Assembly: GCA_039976075.1 (NCBI GenBank)
Contig: JBDWFY010000011.1
Coordinates: forward strand, 1 to 64,000
Origin: JBDWFY01 sp039976075
Lineage (GTDB): Bacteria; Pseudomonadota; Alphaproteobacteria; Rhizobiales; Stappiaceae
Direction of reading: 5' to 3'
Length of the DNA stretch: 64,000 bases
Below, piece after piece: positions 17,340-26,003 of the stretch. The translations under genes and the position numbers were made by a program. Each line of letters begins with the position of its first letter. Position 1 is the stretch's first letter. The notes under the pieces are model-generated. The model saw only the letters and a list, made by a program, of their open reading frames with translations, had not been told where the DNA came from and ran no database searches.

Positions 17340-18383
17340 TTAGAGCCGAGGCCGAAAGTTCGCAACCGAACCACGTGCCATGAAGTTCAACTCGACCTTC
17401 AGATGAAACGGTCGCGGTGGAAATCCCGTTTCATTCATCCCGACCAGAGCGTCTGCCGCCAGAGCGCCGATTTGCCGTGCGGGCAGCCGCACGGTTGTCA
17501 ATCCCGGTTCCATATCGGCAGAGCCTCTGAAGTCGCCGATACCGACGATGGACAGAGCGCCCGGTACATCGACTTTCAGTTTCTGACAGGCATAGAGAAC
17601 ACCGTGTGAAATGACATCGTTGCCGCAGACGACGGCCGATGGACGGTCGGCCTCGAGAATTTGTGCCGCCAGCTCCTTTGCAGCCCCGATATTGTAAGGG
17701 CAGGTGAAAATGCGATGGTCCGGAACCGAACTGCCGGATGAAGTCACGGCGTGCAGGGCACCGGCTTTGCGGGCGCGCGCACGGTCATTTGTTTCCGTCT
17801 CTGCGAAAATGAAACAAATATCACTGTGACCCCGTTCAATCAGGTGATCTGTTACCAGCCGTCCGGCTTCAAAATTGTCCGCACCGATGCAGGGGATGGC
17901 GGAAGTTTCAGAGAAGTTCCAGATTGAAATAACCGGGACGTCACGTTGCGCCAGCATGTTAAGGGGTACGGCATCATGGTCCAGGCCAACAAGTGCGATG
18001 CCGTCAATCCGACGTTCCAGTAGCGAACGCACGATGCCCACTTCACGCTGAAGATCGTATCCATGAGCGGCAATCAGCATTGTTCTGTCGTGGGTTAGGA
18101 GTTGTGAAGAAAACGCATCGACCATCTCGGCAAAGATGGCATTGTCGATTGTAGGAACGATCAGGCCGATAGTGCCGGAGAACCGGTTATGCATCGCGCT
18201 GGCCATGCGGTCCCGAATATAACCAAGCTCCGCAGCTGCTTGTTCAATGCGCTTTTTTGTTGGTGGGCGTACGACATCCGGATCGTTGAAGAAGCGAGAC
18301 ACAGTGGCCGGTGATACACCGGCACGTGCTGCCACTTCAACAATTCCCGGGGCACCTTTGCGGGATCTCGTTCTTTTTGTCAT
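17340..18383 (-). CDS. LacI-family transcriptional repressor
   Basis: A 347-residue LacI/GalR regulator. The N-terminal helix-turn-helix is VEVAARAGVSPATVSRFF with hinge-helix residues after it, followed by a periplasmic-binding-protein-like effector domain (IGLIVPTIDNAIFAEM through IVGIGDFRGSADMEP). The ATG at 18383 is chosen because the DNA-binding domain begins normally there. It is divergent from tctABC-sau and convergent with the molybdenum hydroxylase operon. A perfect LacI-type palindrome lies 18 bp upstream of its start, so it likely represses itself and the transport operon until the substrate or a metabolite binds. Confidence 0.9.
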   Translation of the reverse strand: MTKRTRSRKGAPGIVEVAARAGVSPATVSRFFNDPDVVRPPTKKRIEQAAAELGYIRDRMASAMHNRFSGTIGLIVPTIDNAIFAEMVDAFSSQLLTHDRTMLIAAHGYDLQREVGIVRSLLERRIDGIALVGLDHDAVPLNMLAQRDVPVISIWNFSETSAIPCIGADNFEAGRLVTDHLIERGHSDICFIFAETETNDRARARKAGALHAVTSSGSSVPDHRIFTCPYNIGAAKELAAQILEADRPSAVVCGNDVISHGVLYACQKLKVDVPGALSIVGIGDFRGSADMEPGLTTVRLPARQIGALAADALVGMNETGFPPRPFHLKVELNFMARGSVANFRPRL

Positions 18384-18400
18384 CAGACTAACAACCAAAA

Positions 18401-18414
18401 TGAAAACGTTTGCA
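18401..18414. promoter_or_regulatory. LacI-type operator
   Basis: TGAAAACGTTTGCA is a 14-bp near-perfect palindrome with the central CG typical of LacI/GalR operators (TGnAAACGTTTnCA). It lies just upstream of the lacI-type gene and 170 bp from tctA, within AT-rich promoter DNA. One site can serve both directions. Confidence 0.75.
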
Positions 18415-18585
18415 TTTTTATTTTCATGTCATACCGTTTAACTCCTGGCCAGTAAAATCTGGGGGGTCGGCTGACTTTTTTTGAGCCGGTGGACTTCGCT
18501 GTTCAGACGTTATTTTGGAGGCGGCACTTTCGGGCGCGGTGCGTCCTTTAAGCGGTCAGCAATTCTTGGGAGGGATTGAACCGGC

Positions 18586-20100
18586 ATGGAGTTTCTTAGC
18601 TACTTTGGAGGTGTCTTCGAGCCAACGGCATTCCTGTTGCTGCTGGGTGGGACAATTGGCGGCCTGGTTCTGGGTGCAACCCCGGGTTTGTCCCCCACCA
18701 TGGCCGTGGCTCTGCTTATTCCATTTACTTTTCAGCTGGAGGCCACGCAGGGCCTGATCCTGCTGGGTGCGGCCTACACCTCGACCGTCGCCGGCGGTGC
18801 GGTGAGTGCAATATTGTTGAAGATACCGGGTGCCCCGGCCAACATAGCCACCTCCCTGGACGGTCACGAGATGGCGAAAAACGGGCAGGGTGCGAAAGCG
18901 CTGCACATGTCCTTCATGGCATCTGGCGTTGGGGGGGTAATCGGTGTGCTGTTATTGATTTTTCTCACGCCGGTTCTGGCTCAGTGGGCGCTTGCCTTCG
19001 GACCCTCTCATCTCTTCTGGATGGCTATTCTGGGCGTTACTGTGATTGGATCTCTGGATTCAAAGTCCTTCGTCAAAGGGTTGTTGTCCGGCTGTATCGG
19101 CCTGTGGCTGTCGATGATCGGCTATGATGACATCCAGGGAGCACAGAGGTTCATTTTTGCCGATGCGCTTACCGGTGGCATCAACATTATCTCCGCACTC
19201 ATCGGCATATTTGCGATACCTCAGGTCATCGATATGTTCTCAAAGGGGCGCGTTGAGGCGTCGATCTCTGCGCTGCAGGTTGAATCCCAATCAATTGGTG
19301 CGTCTTTCAAGGAGACGATGGCCTATAAGCGCGCACTTTCCATCGGCACCATCTGTGGTTCGGTCATTGGACTTATTCCAGGAGTTGGCGGTCAGATAGC
19401 CGGGCTTCTTGCCTATGACCAGGCCAAAAAGTTTTCACCGGAGAAAGACAAGTTCGGCACTGGCTATCCTGAAGGGGTGATCGCAGCGGAATCCGCCAAC
19501 AATGCCATGGTCGGCCCCTCGCTCGTGCCACTTCTGACACTATCGATACCCGGTAGTCCGACGGCCGCCGTGCTGCTTGGCGGTCTTTTGATCCACGGTA
19601 TTTTCCCTGGTACCGACCTCTTCGATAACCACCCGCAGGTCGCCTGGACATTCATCAATTCGATGCTGATCGGCCAGATCCTCATGGTCATTTTCGGGAT
19701 CTATATTGCCAGTTACGCGGCCAAGGTTGCCAAAATACCAACCCCCATCATGGCATCGGCAGTGATGGTGCTTGCGCTGTTTGGGTCCTACTCAATTCAG
19801 CAATCGTTCGGTGACGTGCAAATCATGCTGTGTCTTGGCTTTGGCATGTATTTCCTTGAGAAATTTGGTTTTTCAGCAGCACCGCTTGTGCTTGGCCTCA
19901 TTCTGGGACCGATCGCCGAAGCCAATTTCACGCAAGGCAGCATGATTGCAAATGCCACTGATGGGGTGTTCCCGTATTTCTTCACCGGAGTACTCAATAT
20001 CTTTCTGATCGTGCTGGTGCTTGCTTCGATCGCCTACAGTTTCCTGGCATCCATGCTTGCCGAAAACAAAGCAAAACCAACGACGGAGGCAGCACAGTGA
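18586..20100 (+). CDS. tctA: TTT transporter large membrane subunit TctA
   Basis: The large permease of a tripartite tricarboxylate transporter, 504 residues with about 12 helices. Both family signatures are present: GTIGGLVLGATPGLSPTMAV near residue 22 and IGLIPGVGGQIAGLLAYDQA near residue 262, plus LLTLSIPGSPTAAVLLGG. GGGAGGG precedes the ATG. It overlaps tctB by 3 bp (GTGA). With tctB and tctC it forms a complete ion-driven importer of carboxylates or sulfonated carboxylates; the downstream sau-like genes suggest what becomes of the substrate. Confidence 0.95.
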   Translation: MEFLSYFGGVFEPTAFLLLLGGTIGGLVLGATPGLSPTMAVALLIPFTFQLEATQGLILLGAAYTSTVAGGAVSAILLKIPGAPANIATSLDGHEMAKNGQGAKALHMSFMASGVGGVIGVLLLIFLTPVLAQWALAFGPSHLFWMAILGVTVIGSLDSKSFVKGLLSGCIGLWLSMIGYDDIQGAQRFIFADALTGGINIISALIGIFAIPQVIDMFSKGRVEASISALQVESQSIGASFKETMAYKRALSIGTICGSVIGLIPGVGGQIAGLLAYDQAKKFSPEKDKFGTGYPEGVIAAESANNAMVGPSLVPLLTLSIPGSPTAAVLLGGLLIHGIFPGTDLFDNHPQVAWTFINSMLIGQILMVIFGIYIASYAAKVAKIPTPIMASAVMVLALFGSYSIQQSFGDVQIMLCLGFGMYFLEKFGFSAAPLVLGLILGPIAEANFTQGSMIANATDGVFPYFFTGVLNIFLIVLVLASIAYSFLASMLAENKAKPTTEAAQ

Positions 20101-20558
20101 AAGCCAGTATTGCAGAACATCGCATTGCGTCGGGCGCGATCCTTTTCGTTGCCACCTGGGTTGCGTATATCAGTTTTACCGGTGAACCATCTGAGGCGTT
20201 TCTGTTTCCGCGTATCATCGCGTCAGTCATGCTGGGGCTGGCTGTCTGGAACTTCTTTCGGGCTGTGACTGGTGTGTCCAAAGTCGGCGATGGTGTGTCC
20301 TCGGCACTGGCGAAAACAATCGCGCCAGGCATTCTCATCGTCGTGGTCTACATCTTCTTCCTGGCCAAATTCCTGGGCTTCTATGTTGCGTCGATGATCG
20401 CGTTTATGGCGATTTATGCTGTCTATGACCCAGCGCCCCACACGGAAATCAAATCATGGGTGAAGCGGACCGTCATCGCCCTCGCATTCATGGTCATCAT
20501 GTATGGCCTGTTCAGCATCTTGTTAAAAGTTCAAACGCCGAGAGGCATGTTCTTCTGA
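20097..20558 (+). CDS. tctB: TTT transporter small membrane subunit TctB
   Basis: A 153-residue membrane protein with four predicted helices, the normal TctB layout. It starts at GTG 20097, overlapping the tctA stop, with GGAGG 7-9 bases upstream. TctB sequences are poorly conserved, so the call rests on size, hydrophobic pattern (FVATWVAYISFTG, IAPGILIVVVYIFFLAKFLG) and place between tctA and tctC. Confidence 0.9.
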   Translation: MKASIAEHRIASGAILFVATWVAYISFTGEPSEAFLFPRIIASVMLGLAVWNFFRAVTGVSKVGDGVSSALAKTIAPGILIVVVYIFFLAKFLGFYVASMIAFMAIYAVYDPAPHTEIKSWVKRTVIALAFMVIMYGLFSILLKVQTPRGMFF

Positions 20559-20590
20559 TCCGCCGGATCAGTTCACTTGGGAGGAAAAAA

Positions 20591-21568
20591 ATGAAAAATA
20601 TTTGCGCAGCAATGGCGCTGACAGCAATGGCGGCTACGGTCGGTATAGGGATGGCGCAGGCCGCTGATTATCCGGATCGGCCCATATCCGTGATGGTATC
20701 CTATGGGGCGGGCGGCGCCACGGACTTTCAGGCACGGATTGTGACGATGATGGCCGGAGATGAAGAGTTGCTTGGGCAACCAATTGTCATCATCAATAAA
20801 CCCGGCGCCGGTGGTCGAGTTGGCTGGAACTGGTTCGCATCCGATGCAGAAACCGATGGCTATACGCTTGCCGCCTACAACATCCCTCATTTTGTCGCGC
20901 AGTCGATCGAGGGTGGCGTGAAATATTCCGCCGATTCATTTGAACCTATTGCGAACTGGGGCGCCGATCCTGCTGTCGTGATTGTGCCCAAGGACAGCCC
21001 GTATAACACGATCAACGAACTGGTTGATTTTGCGAAGGAAAACCCCGGAAAAGTTACGCTGTCCGGCGCCGGTCTGTTTGTGGGACACCATATTGCGGCC
21101 CTGCAGTTGGAAAAAGCGACGGGTGCAAAGATGGCCTACATCCCGACAAAGGGCGGTGGTGCGGCTGCGATGAAAGCGGTGATCGCCGGTGACGTGATCG
21201 GTGGCATCAACAACCTGTCTGACGCCTACCGCGCGAAGGAAGCAGGCAATGTGAAAGTGCTCGCTGTGGCTGATATTCAGCGTAATGAAGAATTCCTGCC
21301 GGATGTTCCGACGCTGCAGGAAGCGGGATATGACGTTGACAATTCTTCAGTCAATTTCCGCGGCATCATGGCCAAGAAAGGTACATCACCGGAGGTGATT
21401 GAAATGCTGGCGGCAAAGGTCCCCGAGATGTTTGCCAACGGTCGCGTCACCAAACAGATGAATGCCGGTGGCTCACCGATCAAAATCATGAACCGCGAAG
21501 AAGTTCAAAAGATGTGGGCTGATCGCCAGGCCACTTTGGCTGACCTGCTGAAAGATCTGAAAAAATAG
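20591..21568 (+). CDS. tctC: TTT transporter periplasmic binding protein TctC
   Basis: Solute receptor of the transporter, 325 residues. Residues 1-23 form a Sec signal peptide ending AQAADYP. The mature part shows the TctC family marks YPDRPISVMVSYGAGGATD, INKPGAGGRVGWN and GAGLFVGHHIAALQLEKATG. The start is set at 20591 by GGGAGGAA directly upstream; an open frame that runs back to 20456 overlaps tctB and is not coding. The ligand cannot be read from sequence; the neighbours suggest an organic acid such as sulfoacetate. Confidence 0.94.
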   Translation: MKNICAAMALTAMAATVGIGMAQAADYPDRPISVMVSYGAGGATDFQARIVTMMAGDEELLGQPIVIINKPGAGGRVGWNWFASDAETDGYTLAAYNIPHFVAQSIEGGVKYSADSFEPIANWGADPAVVIVPKDSPYNTINELVDFAKENPGKVTLSGAGLFVGHHIAALQLEKATGAKMAYIPTKGGGAAAMKAVIAGDVIGGINNLSDAYRAKEAGNVKVLAVADIQRNEEFLPDVPTLQEAGYDVDNSSVNFRGIMAKKGTSPEVIEMLAAKVPEMFANGRVTKQMNAGGSPIKIMNREEVQKMWADRQATLADLLKDLKK

Positions 21569-21580
21569 CATCCAAAAGTG

Positions 21581-21602
21581 AGTGCGGGTGAAAGCCCGCA
21601 CT
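21581..21602 (+). terminator. Stem-loop between tctC and the aldehyde dehydrogenase gene
   Basis: A perfect 8-bp stem AGTGCGGG/CCCGCACT with loop TGAAAG lies 12 bp after the tctC stop. It is not followed by a T-run. It likely protects the tctC message end or reduces read-through, giving more binding protein than enzymes. Confidence 0.6.
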
Positions 21603-21613
21603 TGTTCTCAAAT

Positions 21614-23059
21614 ATGGGACCATCTGTTGTGACTGCACTCGCTCAATTGCCAGAACCATCACCTGACGAAGCTATCGTTGATGCGCTTGTCACTCGCGCG
21701 CGTGTCGCGCAGAGGGAATTCGAAACAGGAGCGGATCAGGCCAGATATGACCGGGCGGCTCTTGCCGCAGCGTGGGCCCTCATGGAGCCAACGCGCAACG
21801 CTGAACTTGCAACCCTGGCCGTTGAAACAACCGGTCTTGGTAATGTGCAGGACAAAATCACAAAAAACCACAGAAAGACGCTCGGCGTTTTAAGAGATAT
21901 CAAGCACTCCAAGACCACCGGAATCATCAGCGACAATCCGGCGACAGGCATTATCGAAATCGCACGCCCGATAGGCGTTATCGGCGCTGTTGTGCCCTCA
22001 ACGAACCCTGTTGCGACTCCGACCAACAATGTGGTCAATGCGTTGAAGTGCGGCAATGCGATCATTCTTTCACCGTCCCCGAAAGGCGTGCCGGCCTGCG
22101 AGAAATTGCTTGGCTACATCTATGCGGAATTTGACAAGGTTGGCCTTAATCATGATCTGGTTCAGATGATACCCGCGCCTGTTTCCAAGGCCAAAGCGCA
22201 GCGGCTGATGGAGAAAACGGATTTACTGGTTGTGACGGGCAGCCAGAACAATGTGCATCGTGCCTATTCATCCGGAACACCTGCAATCGGAGTTGGCGCA
22301 GGCAATGTGACGAGCATCGTGGATGAAACAGCTGACGTTAAAAGCGCAGCGCAAAAAATCACGGCGTCCAAGTGCTTTGACAATGCGACGTCTTGCTCGT
22401 CCGAAAACTCGTTGATTGTGGTGGATGCGGTTTTTGACGACTTCACGCAGGAACTTCATGCGGCGGGCGGGCGATTGCTCGATAAGGCCAATGCGCAAAA
22501 ACTGAAAGCGGCGCTGTTCCAGGCGGGCAGTCTGAACCGACATATGATTGCTCAGGATGTCGACAAAGTCATCGCTGTAGCGAACATTCAGGTCCCGGAT
22601 GCAGAAACTGCGAAATTCCTTGTCATCGAAGGTGAGGGGATCGGTCCGGGATTTCCTGAATCGGGCGAAAAACTTTCCCTTGTCGCAACGTTGTATCGAG
22701 CACGTGACTTTGACCATGCGAAGCAGATCGCGACCGATATTCTGGCCCATCAAGGCGCAGGGCATTCAGTGGGTATACATACCGGCACGGAGAGCCGCGC
22801 GGTTGATATCGGCACAACCATGCCCACCTGCCGGGTGATCGTAAATCAGGCCCATTGTTTTGCGACCGGCGGCTCGTTCGACAACGGGATGCCTTTTTCT
22901 TTATCAATGGGATGCGGTTCCTGGGGCGGTAACTCGATTGATGAAAATTTCAATCATAAGCATTTGATGAATATCACGAAAATCGTACGAACGATCCCGG
23001 TGAATGAACCTGCGCTTGAGGAGATATTCGGCGATTATTGGCAAGCGGCAGGAAAATGA
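21614..23059 (+). CDS. sauS: CoA-acylating aldehyde dehydrogenase, SauS-like
   Basis: A 481-residue aldehyde dehydrogenase of the CoA-acylating type, resembling sulfoacetaldehyde dehydrogenase SauS, which reduces sulfoacetyl-CoA to sulfoacetaldehyde with NADPH. The catalytic cysteine is in NATSCSSENS at about Cys261; cofactor contacts appear in VIGAVVPSTNPVATPTNN and VTGSQNNVHRAYSSG. The start is uncertain: ATG 21614 lacks a clear ribosome site and a GTG at 21578 would place the start inside the hairpin. Its stop overlaps the ligase start (ATGA). Pairing with an acyl-CoA ligase is the same gene pair used in sulfoacetate breakdown. Other acylating dehydrogenases, such as PduP/EutE types, remain possible. 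Confidence 0.78.
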   Translation: MGPSVVTALAQLPEPSPDEAIVDALVTRARVAQREFETGADQARYDRAALAAAWALMEPTRNAELATLAVETTGLGNVQDKITKNHRKTLGVLRDIKHSKTTGIISDNPATGIIEIARPIGVIGAVVPSTNPVATPTNNVVNALKCGNAIILSPSPKGVPACEKLLGYIYAEFDKVGLNHDLVQMIPAPVSKAKAQRLMEKTDLLVVTGSQNNVHRAYSSGTPAIGVGAGNVTSIVDETADVKSAAQKITASKCFDNATSCSSENSLIVVDAVFDDFTQELHAAGGRLLDKANAQKLKAALFQAGSLNRHMIAQDVDKVIAVANIQVPDAETAKFLVIEGEGIGPGFPESGEKLSLVATLYRARDFDHAKQIATDILAHQGAGHSVGIHTGTESRAVDIGTTMPTCRVIVNQAHCFATGGSFDNGMPFSLSMGCGSWGGNSIDENFNHKHLMNITKIVRTIPVNEPALEEIFGDYWQAAGK

Positions 23060-24585
23060 GCGTATCCCCGAGTGCCGACAGCCAGATGCATGAAACGGTC
23101 CGAGCGGTCATAGACGACTGGGCGGCATCGGCACCGGACGCTCTGTTTCTGATCAATCCGGCGAATGGCGAAAAAACATCCTATCGGGTCCTGCAGCAGC
23201 GGGTGCAGTCGGTGAGCGCCCATATTGCAAACTGGGGATACAAACCTGGCGATCCGGTGGCTTATGCGCTTAGCAATTCGCCGGAGGCGGCGATTGTTAT
23301 TTTAGGCATTCTATATGGGGGCTATCTCGCAACAGCGATCAACCTGGTGGCGGGAAACAACACCATATCTTACGTGCTGGAGCATTCAGAAACCAAACTG
23401 TTGATCGCCAATGAAGCGGGTCTTGCCGCGCTGGAAACACCGCTTCAGGAGAGGTCAGGCGTTTCGGTTCAGATCGTGTCTCCCGATCTTTTTCAGCAAT
23501 TGAACAGCTCATCCGAAGAGGAGGCTGATGCACTCACCGGTGGTCTGTTGATGTACACCTCGGGCACGACGGGGCGGCCCAAAGGTGTCGTGCTGTCACA
23601 GGCCAGTCTGCTGGCTGGGGGGCGTAACACCACGCTTGCCCATGAGCTGACCGGCGAGGACTGTGGCCTGTGCGTCCTGCCGCTGTATCATATCAACGGT
23701 CTGTGTGTGACCGTCATGGGGACACTCGTCTCCGGTGGATCGCTTGTGATTCCGGCCAAGTTTTCCGTTTCAACATTCTGGCAGAAGGTCATTACCCAGG
23801 GGTGCACCTGGTTTTCGGTTGTGCCGACACAAATTTCCTATCTGTTACATGACAGTGCCTACGTACCTGAGCAAAGCGACTTGAAAGACGTCCGCTTTGG
23901 CCGCTCGGCTTCAGCGCCTTTATCACCCGACGTGCAGTCGGCTTTTGAAAGCAAATTTGGTATTCCCATCATTGAAACGATGGGGCTCACTGAAACCTCG
24001 GCGCAAATTCTGTCCAACCCGCTTCCACCCGGTGTGCGCAAGATCGGATCACCCGGCGTGGCTTACGGCAATGAAGTGCGCATTGGCGATGAGCTGCAAC
24101 GCGACTTGCCGCGTGGCACAGAAGGCGAGGTTCTGGTGCGCGGCCCCAATGTGATGAGCCACTACCTGAAAAATGAACAGGCAACCCAGGATGCGGTAAC
24201 AGCGGAAGGCTGGCTGCGCACTGGCGATCTGGGGCGCATGGATGAAGAGGGCTATGTCTATATCACCGGGCGTCTGAAGGAACTGATCATCAAGGGCGGG
24301 GAAAACATCGCGCCGCGTGAAGTCGATGAAGCGCTCTATACCCACCCAGACGTTGTAGAAGCCGCCGCCTTCGCCCGGAAATGCGACCGGTATGGCGAAA
24401 CCGTCGAAGCTGCCGTCATGGTCAGCGAAGGGTCTGCGCTGACGGAAGTCGCTCTGATCGAGATTTGCACAGCCAAGCTGGGAAAATTCAAAACCCCGGA
24501 ACGCGTGCATTTTCTACCTGAACTTCCCAAGGGGCCGTCAGGGAAAATTCAGCGGATCAAACTGGTGGAACAGTTTCGGAGATAG
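23056..24585 (+). CDS. sauT: Acyl-CoA ligase, SauT-like
   Basis: An AMP-forming acyl-CoA synthetase of 509 residues, resembling sulfoacetate-CoA ligase SauT. ANL-family motifs are complete: P-loop YTSGTTGRPKG at about 167-177, MGLTETSAQ, WLRTGDLGRMDEEGY, the hinge KELIIKGGENIAPREVDE and the catalytic lysine in LPKGPSGKIQRIKL near 497. Translation is coupled to the dehydrogenase by ATGA overlap with AGGA just before. Together the two enzymes would turn an imported acid into its CoA ester and then its aldehyde. The taurine-pathway genes xsc and pta that would finish sulfoacetate degradation are not in the window. Confidence 0.82.
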   Translation: MSVSPSADSQMHETVRAVIDDWAASAPDALFLINPANGEKTSYRVLQQRVQSVSAHIANWGYKPGDPVAYALSNSPEAAIVILGILYGGYLATAINLVAGNNTISYVLEHSETKLLIANEAGLAALETPLQERSGVSVQIVSPDLFQQLNSSSEEEADALTGGLLMYTSGTTGRPKGVVLSQASLLAGGRNTTLAHELTGEDCGLCVLPLYHINGLCVTVMGTLVSGGSLVIPAKFSVSTFWQKVITQGCTWFSVVPTQISYLLHDSAYVPEQSDLKDVRFGRSASAPLSPDVQSAFESKFGIPIIETMGLTETSAQILSNPLPPGVRKIGSPGVAYGNEVRIGDELQRDLPRGTEGEVLVRGPNVMSHYLKNEQATQDAVTAEGWLRTGDLGRMDEEGYVYITGRLKELIIKGGENIAPREVDEALYTHPDVVEAAAFARKCDRYGETVEAAVMVSEGSALTEVALIEICTAKLGKFKTPERVHFLPELPKGPSGKIQRIKLVEQFRR

Positions 24586-24734
24586 ATTGGGAAATCATGC
24601 CGCCTGAAATTCGCAGTTCCGGCAATTGCCGCTCAAGTGGTGAGTTGCGATCCAGTGATTTCTTGTGATTTGTGGGCCATCGGTACTCAAGATTTGGCAA
24701 ACAGTGACTAACTGTTGGCGTGTCTACCTTCACG

Positions 24735-25139
24735 CTACCCTTTCCTGAGTGAGGCTTCAAAGCCTTCGCGATCGTTCTGAATTTTTTCCAGCACCCCCCG
24801 TAGCGCAACTGGCCTCTCGTCATGCAACCCGCTCCAAATGATGATTTCGAGCAGGATAGGGGCCAGGTCGCGCCCCTTTTTTGTCAGCGCGTATATGAAT
24901 GCCCGACGGTTATCCGGGTCGCGCGATTTGTTCAGTATCCCTTCGGCCTCAAGATGTTTCAGACGCGCAACGAGGATGTTCGAGGCGATGCCTTCATCCG
25001 CTTCCAGAAACTCGCTGTAGGTCCGTTTGCCCTTCAGCATGATCTCGCGAATGATCAGCAGGCTCCATCGGTCCCCGAATGTATCGAGACCGAAGGCTAC
25101 GGGGCAGCCGCTTTCTCGTTTTTTGTTTTCAGTGTTCAT
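24735..25139 (-). CDS. HxlR-family transcriptional regulator
   Basis: A 134-residue winged-helix regulator of the HxlR family. Typical features are the N-terminal CPVAFGLDTFGDRWSLLIIR, with the sensor-type cysteine before helix 1, then RTYSEFLEADEGIASNILVARLKHL and a wing SRDPDNRRAFIYALTKKGRDL. It is divergent from an exported cupin gene, with two nearly identical repeats between them that are good operator candidates. HxlR proteins commonly respond to aldehydes, quinones or thiol stress. Confidence 0.9.
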   Translation of the reverse strand: MNTENKKRESGCPVAFGLDTFGDRWSLLIIREIMLKGKRTYSEFLEADEGIASNILVARLKHLEAEGILNKSRDPDNRRAFIYALTKKGRDLAPILLEIIIWSGLHDERPVALRGVLEKIQNDREGFEASLRKG

Positions 25140-25161
25140 TTCATCATTCTAAAAAAATAAC

Positions 25162-25217
25162 TTGCAAAATGCAATACGTCATTCTAAGTAATTTACATAT
25201 TGCAAAAAGCAATACGT
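25162..25217. promoter_or_regulatory. Tandem 18-bp operator repeats between hxlR-type and cupin genes
   Basis: Two direct copies, TTGCAAAATGCAATACGT (25162-25179) and TTGCAAAAAGCAATACGT (25200-25217), differ at one base. Each contains a TTGC-N5-GCAA palindrome. Starts are 38 bp apart. They fill the divergent promoter region and are probably bound by the HxlR-type regulator, giving joint control of both genes. Confidence 0.75.
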
Positions 25218-25251
25218 GAAATGCGAATTACTGAACCCTCAGGAGATCCCC

Positions 25252-25971
25252 ATGAAAACGCCTTTTGACACATTTAGAAATGTTGCTCTCGCAGCGGTGT
25301 TCGCGGCGACAACCGGCCTCGCCAGTGCTGCCAGTACAGTCCAGTCTGAAGAACCGGTCAAACTCCTGACCGCACGATTTGCACCTCGTCAGGTGGTTCA
25401 GGTTGAGGTCGGAGATTTCCGTTTCAAGCCCGGTCAGATCGCACCCGTCCACACGCATGACGCTCCTGCAATCGGTTATGTTTCCAAGGGTATGATCATC
25501 TATCAAGTAGAGGGTGGAAAACCGCAAATTCTGCGGGCAGGGGATGCGTTTTATGAGCCGACCGGCGTGCGAATATTGCGGTTTGACAACGCGTCGGCGA
25601 CTGAAGAGGCTATCTTCTTCGATTTCAATCTGGAGCAGGTGAACGAGCCTTTCATCGTCTTTGAGGAAGACCCAAAAGTACCGATCGACCGCAGAACCCT
25701 GCCAACCACCAAGCTTGACGGTCGAAGTATCGATCAGGCCGAGGTGTTCAGCACCAAGGTTGCGCCCGATGGATCATTTGATCTGGTCAGCGAAGAACCG
25801 ATTTTCGGCCTGGTTGCCGAAGGAGTAGTAGAGGTTCGCATCGATGGCAAAGCCTCAACGCGGATCGCCGTCGGGGGGACATTTGCACTGCCCACTTACG
25901 GACATCAGGCAACGATCACCAACACATCCGGCGAAGTACCCGCAAATGTCATCACGTTCCAGCTGAACTGA
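25252..25971 (+). CDS. Exported cupin-domain protein
   Basis: A 239-residue protein with a signal peptide (residues 1-27, ending GLASAAS) and two cupin-like halves. The first contains KPGQIAPVHTHDAPAIGYVSKG, with the paired His metal ligands, and AGDAFYEPTGVRI; the second half (EPIFGLVAEGVVEV, VGGTFALPTYGHQ) is degenerate. The start is fixed by AGGAG in front of ATG 25252. Periplasmic cupins of this kind may bind metals or bind small hydrophobic or aldehyde ligands. Control by the divergent HxlR-type gene suggests an inducible stress or catabolic role. Confidence 0.8.
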   Translation: MKTPFDTFRNVALAAVFAATTGLASAASTVQSEEPVKLLTARFAPRQVVQVEVGDFRFKPGQIAPVHTHDAPAIGYVSKGMIIYQVEGGKPQILRAGDAFYEPTGVRILRFDNASATEEAIFFDFNLEQVNEPFIVFEEDPKVPIDRRTLPTTKLDGRSIDQAEVFSTKVAPDGSFDLVSEEPIFGLVAEGVVEVRIDGKASTRIAVGGTFALPTYGHQATITNTSGEVPANVITFQLN

Positions 25972-25978
25972 CCTGATG

Positions 25979-25998
25979 GTGGGCGTTTTAACGCCCAC
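25979..25998. terminator. Bidirectional stem-loop between cupin gene and proC
   Basis: GTGGGCG-TTTTAA-CGCCCAC forms a 7- to 9-bp perfect stem in the 32-bp gap between two convergent genes, so it can end transcription from both sides. Confidence 0.7.
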
Positions 25999-26003
25999 TT
26001 CAC

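Noticed and set aside
20456..20590. Possible longer N-terminus for TctC
   Set aside because: It overlaps tctB in another frame; the signal peptide and GGGAGGAA fix the start at 20591.
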